Positions 38,154 through 46,683 of a stretch of DNA of 64,000 bases are shown piece after piece (position 1 is the first letter of the stretch; each line of letters opens with the position of its first letter). The notes below the pieces were generated by a model. The model ran no database searches. It was not told the DNA's origin and was given only the letters and a program-made list of their open reading frames with translations. This DNA is from Sarcocystis neurona (Eukaryota; Apicomplexa; Conoidasida; Eucoccidiorida; Sarcocystidae), in contig KL647291.1 in assembly GCA_000727475.1 (NCBI GenBank), positions 3,009,957 through 3,073,956 of the forward strand, read 5' to 3'. The position numbers and the translations under genes were made by a program.

Positions 38154-40619
38154 CTGTTGTTGCTGCTGCTGCTGCTCCTGCTTGTAGAGCAGCTCCTGAC
38201 GCTGCCGCGGCTGTTGCTGCTGAGGCCATTGCACTGGCGCAATTGCCAGCGCCAAGTGTTCGTGTAGCTGCTGCAGGGCACGGTCGTCCTGCAGAATCAG
38301 AACACGATAAAAAAGACAAGAAGAACGGCGGAGTGGAAGCAGAAGCAGCTGGACGCTACTTGGTCTTTCCGCGCAGTTTTCAACAAAGCATAAGAACAAA
38401 AAGGTGCAATAGACCAGGGCATCGGGAAGGCCGAGAAAAAAAAGTTAAGTCTGTAGAGAAAAGTCGCATTTCAGAAAAAGCCGCACTTCAAGAAGAGTCG
38501 CTTTGCCTTTTCTGGCCTCAGCTGACAACTCTGAATGTTCGGGACAGTCTAACACTGTCAAACTGGAGATATTCTGCGGGTTTAAGTGAGAGAAAAAGAA
38601 TCAGCTGTATACACGACGGAAAATTTGTATGTAGATGTTTACGTATATTCGTGTGTACAGAGACGTACAGATAGAACCACATAAATATACATGTGTAGCG
38701 AAAGAATGGGATATAGATAGACCTAAACGTAGAGATAGAAAGCTACACATTTACAAACGTGTGTACACATACACATATATATATATACGTATAAACAGAG
38801 GGGCGCCTTCACACGTGCAGAGAAAAACGTCTACTACATACATACGCACAATGTGTTAGTTTCTTCATTTATCTGTGAATCCAATGTAGGAGTTTGGTAG
38901 CAGACTTGTATGCATTCATATATGCGCGTGTATGTATATATATGTATGCATACATATGCATACGTGGGTGAGTAGCACACGTATATACACTTGCATGTAT
39001 TTTACATGTAGATATATATATACACACCTATATATATGTGTAGATATCTGACTTATTACAAACTAAAAATTGCACTAACGTATGTATATAAGTGTATGTG
39101 TGTGTGTGTGTGCGTGTGTGTGTGTGCGTGTGTGTGTGTACACGTATGTATGCAAACCGGTACCTCTGTATGTAGAAGACGAATACTGCGGGAGAGATGC
39201 GCTGGATAACCAGAAGGGCCATATCAGTTCACAACTCCACCTGTGATTACCTCTAATTAAAAAGGGGCAAGCACACTCACCTGTGTTTCTGTCAGAAATA
39301 GAAGAAGAAGAAGAAAAGCCCCGGCGACCGCATTTCTTCCCACACACAGATGCTGCAACTGCGCTCGTAGACTCTCGTACGTACATGCGTGATAACTCTA
39401 CATTTGGGGCCACATACATTTAAATTACAAATATAAATATATCCGCTGCGCTGCATAGAACTCCCTCCATACACTCATGCTGAGAGTTTCGTCCTTTTCT
39501 ACCGCATCAATCTCTGAGGTACGTTCTCAAGCGTACGCAGACAACTAGCCCTTGATACGCGTCTCTCTCTCAGTACGCACGTGCGTTTACATACACATAC
39601 ATATATGTCTATATTTATACATACGGATCAAAGATACACAGATGTGGAAGTATATATATGTATGAGCCCCAAGCTACCAGCAACTGCAAATATACCCCAA
39701 CTTAGACGCACACGTCTACTCGTACGCGTAGAGGTACGTGTGTATCCGCATAGTGGGTCGATTACATGCAGTCGAGGCTGATACGCGTTTCTCCCTTTTC
39801 GAAAAAGTAGTCGTCCAAAATTTTGTACACACGTGTATACGTGTGTTTCTTGTGCAGACATCTGTAATAATGCAGAGTGAACGACGGCACGGCTGTGCCT
39901 GCGAGTCTACTACTTCCACGACTGTGGAGCGAAGACAAGCGGGCAGAAAGATTTCACGGAAGTCAAAATGCGATGCGTTGCATAAATTGTCGCTGCCCGT
40001 TAGAGGACTTCTTCTAAGAAATGTGGTATGTCTCCCACTGAGATGAGTGAAACACATATATAGCTATGTGCAAATATGCATATACATATATATATAGATA
40101 TATACGTATGTGTGTATGAGTGTATTTATACGCATGTATGTGCAGGTGCGTTATCCTGCGTTGCAGTATAATTCAGGCAGTCAAGCCTGTCCTCAAACTG
40201 CACGAGCATCGCCGTGTGTTGCTCCTCCTGCTGTCCCGCGTCGTACCGCTCCCACAAATGTCTACATTTATAGAAGCTTAATAGACTTGAGTAATATAAT
40301 TCTATGTGCGTACCTGTGTCCATGGCAGACACAAACACAGGGACAGCGATACGCGCAGGCGCTCGCAGTCACGTCGACAGAGGGCTGTACGCAGCCACCC
40401 AGATCCTGCAAATAGGATAATATGCGCCACTCGCATTTCTTACGGTATCCTGTGCTGCTACTACTCCCCTTGGACGCACCTCTCGTAGAGCTACTTCTTT
40501 CATTTCCTTCAAATCAGCGAGCAGTACAGCATCTTTTGAAAGTGCCTGGATCTCTGCAGCAGCAGCCGTTTGCGGTCCCGCTGCTGCAGCATTCACAAGT
40601 GGCTCCCCGCTGCGGTCGC
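30943..40619 (-). CDS. Multi-exon hypothetical protein with Gln/Ala repeats and NLS-like basic motif near the C-terminus (partial model)
   Basis: Exons in transcript order with matching phases: 40619-40480 (ends phase 0 at GTGCGT), 38288-37773 (phase 0 to 0), an unresolved Ala-rich part around 37485-37017, 36043-35448 (ends phase 0), 33298-32908 (ends phase 1), 31142-30943 (terminal, TGA). Acceptors include GTGTTCTGATTCTGCAG and TTTCCTTCTCAG. Joined sequence across junctions is coherent: EMKEVALRE continues as DDRALQQLHEHLALA (helical), and ITDIYQL continues as ETYVEAEYRLHTIKRDV. The 38 kb exon has a long Gln run. The 36 kb exon starts KEDAFENFRLLEDLPHS and becomes Ala-rich. The last exon carries PKKRKRS, a monopartite nuclear-localisation-type motif. 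No domain is recognised; a nuclear role is only inferred. The 5' end, the middle exon and the 35448 donor (GTCCCA, weak) are uncertain. Confidence 0.42.
33585..33915. repeat. Approximately 84-bp minisatellite, four copies
   Basis: A unit containing CACACATACGTGTACATATT, a TATATATGTATACGTAGG segment and AGATAGACAGATAGATATAG recurs near 33614, 33696, 33780 and 33874, the last copies diverged. It lies in an intron of the minus-strand gene model and is not coding. Confidence 0.8.
34230..34540. repeat. GT and TATA microsatellite
   Basis: A GTGTGT run near 34326-34348 is followed by ATACATATATAT repeats with a local duplication of TTTATGTATGTATACATATA near 34420 and 34450. Non-coding intron sequence. 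Confidence 0.7.
34763..35008 (+). CDS. Weak charged open frame
   Basis: A + strand frame of 81 codons is Arg/Glu-rich (RRKEERNIKVIRQVRAR, then EKPKRRREQLVLCQ before the stop). A donor-like GTGAGG at about 34839 interrupts it. It lies inside an intron of the minus-strand gene model and may be a chance frame. Confidence 0.15.
   Translation: MDIHLSHLYRCVRRKEERNIKVIRQVRARAADIRRNVRRYATTFCIDTLLRTHRRRHYGAEQAADSQEKPKRRREQLVLCQ
37017..37485 (-). CDS. Ala/Val/Thr-rich open frame, probable part of the minus-strand gene
   Basis: A phase-0 acceptor (CAACTGCTACAG) opens a minus-strand frame that remains open for about 155 codons to a TAG near 37017. It is dominated by GCA/GTA/ACA codons. It fits in phase after the 38288-37773 exon. 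No donor linking it in phase 1 to the 36043 exon stood out, although GTGCAG and GTGCCG are possible. The + strand frame over the same bases is Ala/Leu-rich and less likely, because the CTG orientation indicates minus-strand coding. Confidence 0.28.
38640..39295. repeat. TATA and GTGT microsatellite intron DNA
   Basis: Contains TATATA runs and a (GTGTGTGTGC)n tract near 39097-39140. No credible exon. Confidence 0.55.
39296..39423 (+). CDS. Possible terminal exon, strand ambiguous
   Basis: On the + strand an acceptor (CACCTGTGTTTCTGTCAG) opens a 2+126-nt frame starting with five Glu residues, then KPRRPHFFPHTDAATALV, and ending at TAA. On the minus strand the same bases end at a perfect donor (ACAG|GTGAGT at 39281) after a Ser run. 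The minus-strand version does not fit in phase between the 40480 and 38288 exons of the surrounding gene model, so I slightly favour +. Confidence 0.25.
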
Positions 40620-40639
40620 CTGCAATCACGGTAACCGCA

Positions 40640-41900
40640 CCCACGGAGCAGCCTGTGTCAGCAGCAGTACGTTGTCGGCAGCACTCGCGACGCCAGCCGG
40701 AGACACTGGCCCGCGCGTGCAAGCTTCGGCGTCATTGTTGAGTTGGGAGGACACGTGTGTCGGCAGCGCTCCTGAATCGGCAGCGCTCCTGTGTCGGCAG
40801 CACTCGTGATACGGCTACGCTTCCGCACCTGCATCTGTCGGCAGCAATTCTGACACATCTGCACTTCAATGTCAGCAGCATCACCTTGTCTGCGGCCCCA
40901 GGGCGTCCACAGTAGTATGACGCCGGCAGCTGTGCTGAGTCGGCATTGCTGAAGCTCCGACTTGTACTGGAAGGACGGCCGGATGAAGCAGCGTCGCCTT
41001 ACAACTATGCCTTCCATTTCGAGTGCAGAAGACACGCACTACGTGGTCGGTGCTTATTTCGGAGGCTGCCGCCGACAACCGCGTGGCTAACCTTTCCATT
41101 TGCAGCCCCCACCTTCCTGCCCGCTGTTCTGCTGCTACCCACAGCAATGTGGTCTGCAGGAAGCTCTTGTGCAGCGAGACGCACTCTATGTTGGTGGCTG
41201 CAGTCGGCCAGTGTATAGTACTGTCGTCGTCTGCAGTCGGACCTATTGCTATTATCATCCGCAGCACAGCATCACCGTTTTACTACCATCGGCTGCAGCA
41301 TACCACTACCCCTGCTTAGAACTGTCCCACCCGAGTAGCTGTAACAGGAACGCTGGCTGCAGTCGTGTCAATCGTAGGACCCCTTTCGCTGGCTTCGTTG
41401 CGCCAGTCGCAACAGCAGTGTTCACTGTAAATAGTTTGTGGCCTGTAACGACCGTGTCGGCTGCACCGGTGGAGTCAAAGGGTACAGCAGTGGTGTCTGG
41501 GCTTGTGCCGGCCGCGCAGTGCTGTCGGCTGCAGCAGAAGAAGTGTGGCCTGACCTAGTAACGTCGGCCGCAGCAGAAGCGTCAACTTCACACACAAGAG
41601 GTCAGTACTATATTTATGTATGTGTAGGAATGTCGGGTGCAGCAGACGTGTCGGAGCTGCAGCAGTCGTGTGTCAGCTGGAGCAGCAGTGTCAGCTGCCG
41701 TCGTCGTGTCGGCTGCCGCAGTAGTAATGTCGGCTGCCGCAGCAGTAGTGTCGGCTGTCGTACTAATAGTGTCGGCTGCCGTAGTAGTAGTGTCAGCTGC
41801 AGTAGTGCTGTCGGCTGTTGTAGTAGCGTCAGCTGCGTGGAGGAATATTGGTGGAGCGCTGGTGCGTGGCGTACAGAAAATCGAAGGAAGTGTCGAGGAG
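40640..41900. repeat. Degenerate GTCGGC(A/T)GCAG minisatellite region
   Basis: The motif TGTCGGCAGCA or GTCGGCTGCAG recurs irregularly throughout. From about 41637 to 41840 it condenses into a tandem array of roughly 21-bp units (GTGTCGGCTGCCGCAGTAGTA and variants), translating on + as Val/Ser/Ala repeats. A minus-strand frame of 128 codons across 40881-41267 is protein-like in parts, so some of it may be exon sequence of the gene ending at 30943. Confidence 0.65.
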
Positions 41901-42059
41901 GCAGCAGAGTCCCCTGAAGAAGCGAGAACCTGTCGCCGCTGCTGTTGCAATTCGTCGAGATGAATGCCCGGAAGTGGCGGCGCTGTTCCTCGCTTGTGCT
42001 GGCGAGGGAGCAGTAGCAACAGGTGCAGTAACCGCGCGACGCACGGACGGCGAAGAAGT

Positions 42060-42535
42060 GCTTCTCCTGCAGGCGTCTGACAACAGCGGACTCGCAGCAG
42101 CAGCAGCAAGAGGAGGAGCAACAGGAGCACCATGAGCACACAGTAGCAGGAGAAGCAACAGCAGCAGGAGCACCGCAGCGACGCAGCTAAAAGAGAAGGA
42201 GCACCACAGCAGCAGCGGACGAAGCAGCGGAGGCCGGGGAAGATGCAAATGCAGGAGCAGCACCAGCGGCAAGCGAAAAAGAAGCACCAGCACAGAACAA
42301 GGAGGAGGGGGGGGAGTAAAGACAGCAGCAGCACCAGCGGCAAGAGTCCGAGCAGGAGCAACAGCGGTATGAGTGTCAGCAGCAGCAGCGGCGGCGTAAA
42401 TCTCAGCAGCAGGGGCGGCGTGAGCCTCGTCAGCAGCAGCTGAGTGGCCGGCGGCAGAGGAGGCCGTGGCAGAGGAAGAAGACGAAAACGAAGCAGCAAC
42501 AGAGACCGCAGCAGCAGCTGCAAGAGCCGCTAAGT
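42060..42535 (+). CDS. CAG-rich block, possible Gln/Ser/Ala exon
   Basis: The + strand carries CAG, GCA and AGC runs with GGAGGA tracts and short open frames in all three registers, none longer than 100 codons. By analogy with the other blocks it may be + strand exon sequence. No non-repetitive domain is visible and the 936-bp minus-strand frame is Leu/Pro/Thr low complexity. Confidence 0.2.
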
Positions 42536-42599
42536 AGACAGAAACACGTCAAGAACAGGAAATTTCTCCGTTCTGGGCGCGCGGACCCACACACATAAA

Positions 42600-42960
42600 C
42601 AGCTACCCGCGTATGTATATACGCGTGTTATATCCTCCTGGACAGAGAGAGCTGACAAAGAAAGTATAGATGCACGTAGATGATCTACGTATTCAAGCAT
42701 GTCTTTCTACATACGTAGAGAGATACAGAGAGAAAACGTATAGTAGCATGTAGATGATGCACGTATGTAAGCATGTTTGTACATACACATCTGGACAGAG
42801 AGAAAAGTAATTATTCGTATATAGATGAGCCAGGTACATACGCATATTTATATATATACACACGTATGGAGAAGGAGAGAAAGAGACAGAGAACGGATAT
42901 ATATATGCCTACATATATATATATATATATATATCGATAGACGAAGTGTATACGTATAGA
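42600..42960. repeat. AT-rich intergenic repeats with approximately 75-bp duplication
   Basis: A segment containing GATGATCTACGTATTCAAGC (near 42676) recurs in diverged form near 42750 as GATGATGCACGTATGTAAGC, each followed by a CATACGTAGAGAG or CATACACATCTGG end. TATATA runs follow. No gene. Confidence 0.6.
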
Positions 42961-43089
42961 GACAGAAGGACCTCCCGCTGGTGCAGCACGGCAGTGGACA
43001 CTGAGGCATCGGCAGAGGCAAAAAACGAAAAACAAAAAGCAGAACAACACAGAGAGAAGTTGTGTGAACTGCGAACTGCTGTTTACTAC

Positions 43090-43312
43090 GCCATCCCACG
43101 TCGTCGATATATATGCTGCACAAGACTCGTCCTCTCTAAGAGTGTAGCAATGCTGCCGACTACAGAGCCGAGTAATTTGTCCTTCACCGTCATCAACAGC
43201 AAAGAAGAGACGTGTGCAGCGGCCACGTCTCCCCCCCTGCCTTTCCGCTCCTTTTTTTGCCTCTCTGCAACGTCTGTCTTCCTTTTCCCCATTCCTAGAT
43301 TTCTTGCTGCTT
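43090..43312 (-). CDS. Possible OB-fold nucleic-acid-binding exon
   Basis: A minus-strand acceptor-like CTTCGTAG at 43313 opens a frame of 74 codons. It begins Lys/Arg/Glu-rich and then reads CTRLFFAVDDGEGQITRLC. A beta-strand followed by VDDGxGxIxxxC resembles the core of single-strand-binding OB folds such as the STN1/TEN1/RPA32 type, where the usual form is Y-x-(V/I)-D-D-G-(T/S)-G-x-(I/V). A GTAGTA or GTGGGA donor would end it. A second minus frame over the same bases is also open (80 codons, ending at a stop), so the frame choice rests on the motif. The match is short and could be accidental. Confidence 0.3.
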
Positions 43313-43499
43313 CTACGAAGTCCACCAATGGCTAGGGAGAGAAACGACGTGGTGGCGCAACGTTCATACGGTTACACATACATATGCATGTATATACACA
43401 CAGGTGAAGCAGGACAACGTTTTGGCGTCCCCGTGAGCAGCAGCAGCAACAGCAGCATGAAAAGCACGTAGCAAAAGACACTTCTGTCTACCACACATG

Positions 43500-43959
43500 C
43501 GTCGCGCTGTGTGTTGAAGAAAGGGCAACGACGTATATTTTTTATAAGTACATGTACGTGCAAGTGTGTGTATGTGTGTATCTGTTTGTTTACATCTCGG
43601 TGTCTATACATTTGTTCTACTTCACACTCTTGCCACATATATAAATATATATATATTTATAAGTACGAATACATGCAAGTGTGCGTGCGTGTGTGTCTAC
43701 CTCTCAACGTATATACACTTTTTCAGTTCACATATTTGTCACTACACGTCTGTCAGCGTGCACCGTGTGGACGTACACACCATACGAATACCTACCGACT
43801 GACACACGTGTATATTTATCGATTTACTTATGTATCGACCAAATACCAACGGGGTCCAAGTGACGACGACGCACTCCTCCACCTGTGCGTATATATATAT
43901 ATATACACGGGGTCTAGGTGACCAGGACGCACTCCTCTACCTGCGTTTACATACATATG

Positions 43960-43995
<36 letters not shown>

Positions 43996-44165
43996 CGCAG
44001 TTCTCTGCCTGTATATACATATATGTATATATATACACAGTACGGGGGCTTAAGTGACGACGACGCGCTTCTCTGCCTGTGTATATATATATATATATAC
44101 ACGGGGGCCTAAGTGACACATTCCTCTACCTGTGTATATATATATATATATATAAAAGTGGCGGC
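43500..44165. repeat. Tandem repeats of 60-130 bp in TATA-rich DNA
   Basis: A segment of about 120 bp starting with a TTTATAAGTAC and TGCAAGTGTG string occurs near 43543 and 43657. From about 43850 to 44150, units containing GTGACGACGACGCACTCCTC, a CCTGTGTATATATAT run and ACACGGGG(T/C)CTAAGTGAC repeat four or five times at 55-130 bp spacing. Non-coding. Confidence 0.75.
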
Positions 44166-44238
44166 AGACGTGAATATCTGCACACGGGTATATATGCATA
44201 TACACACATGTGTATGCACACACACACCTGTTGGCGAC

Positions 44239-45385
44239 CTACCTACAGAGGTGTACGCGCATAGAAAGAAGATGTAGGAAATAGACTTCTTCAATATATG
44301 GTAAATAGATTTCTTCAGTGTACCTATACAGGCATAAGGTGGGCAGAAAAAACACACATATCCATTTATACAGAGAATTTGCGTGTGTATGTGTGCGTGT
44401 GTGTGTGAGAAATAGATATATACATACGTACACATACAGAGGCATAAAGTTGAGTGTAAAAGTATGAAGACATGTCTTTCTGTAGGCGTAACTTAAAAGA
44501 GAGAAGAAAGCGTGAAGACGTGTCTCTTGTACGCTTAACTTGATAGAAAAAGAGTTGTTACACATATAAACGTTCTTTGCAGCAGAGCAGCAGGAGCCCT
44601 GGGTGCCGTGACAGTGTCCGTTCTGCGGCCACCGCGCTCTCCGTCTCCGGGGCAACCAGCAAAAAAGCAAGCGTGTGTATGTGTGTACGCATATATGTGT
44701 GTTTCCACACTTCCCGCCACGTCCACGCATGCAGAGAAATAAGAAGTTCGGGGGAAACACAGAGACGAAAGGGAGATCGAGGAAAGGAGAGAAAAACGAG
44801 AGGAAAAGCAGGGGCAGGGCAGAGAGCGCGGCAGACACTTCCGTCAACGGTGAGAACACGTGCTTCCCTCCTACGACGCACGGAGACGATATAACACGCT
44901 CTGCTGCCGTTACTCACACATAATGGTGTCTGTTTGTATGTATTGTATACATGTACGTGAAGGTGCAGGATGTGTAAACTTCTTTTCACAGATATCCAGA
45001 TGTAAAGCGTCGCATCTACCGTTTGAACGCAAGTATATCCTCTTCAATAAACGCCTCTCTATCTGGAGTGCGGCGTAGTAAACAAGGTGCACCCTCTCTA
45101 TACATGAAAAAAGGAGTCCTGCGAGCTGGTACCTTCTACTAATTTACATATATATATATATGTATATACTGATAGAGTAATGTCTACACCTGACCTTACA
45201 CAGACGTTCAGATGTTGTTTGGCTGTAGTGCCGTTGCATCCTCAACACAAGGACATTGCTGGGCAGCGTATATCTCTTCTCTCTCCATAGATGTGTGTGT
45301 ACGTGTGTGTCTGTGGACGTATGTATTTCTGGTCTGCATACGGCAGTGAGCACGTACACATACACAGCCATGTATACACGTATAC
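44239..45385. other. No supported gene
   Basis: Mixed TATA, GTGT and GAGA DNA with competing short frames on both strands (for example 44577-44894 + and 44558-44989 -). None has clean splice sites or a recognisable motif. Confidence 0.4.
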
Positions 45386-45489
45386 ATGCACATATATATA
45401 CGTAAAGCTAGAGAGAGACAGAGAGCGAGAGAGAGACAGACAAGCGTCTTATATAGAAAAACACCGACGAGGTGTGTTCTGTGCACAGA

Positions 45490-46310
45490 CACAGGAATGT
45501 GCCGGAAATTACTGGAGCGAGGAGATACTCCGGCGGGGCATTGGCGAAGCTCAGGACGTTGGGGTAGAAAGGCGGAGGCTTCGGGTTTATCTGCGACGGA
45601 CAGGTCTGCACGGGCAAAACAGCACCAGCAGACGCAGACACCGAAGTGGGTGATCGAGAAAGCTGCGGCAGCTGCAACGAAGCAGGAGCAGCATCAGCAG
45701 AAGCGAAGAGCAACAGCAGCACCGGCGAAAAAAAACAGCAGCAGGAGCGAGGCAGCAACAGCAACACCTGGGAAGACGAAGAAGCAGCAACAGCAATAAA
45801 GTGGCAGCATCAGCAGGAGCGAAGCGGCAACAGCAGCATCAGGGGAGAGGCAGCAGCAGTAAAGCAGGAGCACCAGCGGGAGCGAAGCAGCAACAGCAGC
45901 ACCTGCGCAGAAGAAGCGGAAGCAGCAGCAGCAGCGGCAGTAAAGCGGCAGCATCAGCAGGAGCGAAGCAGCAATAGCAGCACCGGCCAAGAGGCTGCGG
46001 CAGTAAAGCAGGAGCATCAGCAAAAGCGAAGCAGCAACAGCAGCTCCGGCAAAGAAACAGCAGCAGCAATGCAGCAGCAGGAATGCAGCAGGAGGAGCGA
46101 AGCAGCAAGAGCGGCACCGGCGAAGAAGAAGCAGCAGCAGTAGTAAAGCAGCAGTCTTTTCAGCTGCAGCTGCGAAGCAGCAGCAGGAGTGGCGCAGCGG
46201 TAGCGGTCCTCGTCACCGTCTGCAGGATCCGCAGGGTGGGCAGCAGAAGAACAGCAGCGGCAGCATTTTCACGTGGGACGGAGCGCACGAAGTTGCAGTC
46301 CTCCGTTGCT
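45490..46310 (+). CDS. CAG-rich protein exon with approximately 60-bp tandem repeats
   Basis: A + strand frame is open from 45646 to a stop at 46143 and reads mostly Gln, Ala, Ser, Asn and Glu. Its core is a degenerate unit of about 20 residues built on QHQQERSSNSST followed by EEAAAV. Copies begin near 45688, 45806, 45864, 45948, 46008 and 46080. An in-frame repeat with few stops over 500 bp supports translation. An upstream + frame (45497-45799) with non-repetitive sequence (KLLERGDTPAGHW) overlaps in another register, implying a splice or two exons. Function unknown. Confidence 0.35.
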
Positions 46311-46683
46311 TAGAAAGAGACGTGATCTCAGCAAACAGAGCGGAGGCTAGGTAGGGCCGCACGAAGGCGGACGGAAGGAGAAAAGCAGAAGGAAGCTGCA
46401 GGTAGTATAATCAGGCAAGACGGCAAAGAAACTCAAAAATGAATCTCTTCTTTCACTTTCTGTGACCAAGTTCAGGTAGCTGTATCTCTCTACTTTCTCC
46501 TTGCGTGAACGTAAGAAAAGAGAGACCGAGAGGCATGTACGACGCGGGTGCGCTGACGCTGCTACTTTAGTCTGTGTGAGTTGCTGGTGCTCCGCTCTCT
46601 CTATAGATACTTAAATATAAATATATATATGTATGGGGAGAGAGGAGTGCTGACGTGATATAGAGGCATGTGTCACACACAGT

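Noticed and set aside
38289..38450. Extension of the 38 kb exon upstream to the acceptor CTTTTCTCTACAG at 38451
   Set aside because: The coding frame meets a TAA at 38445-38447, so the acceptor TTCTGCAG at 38289 is preferred.
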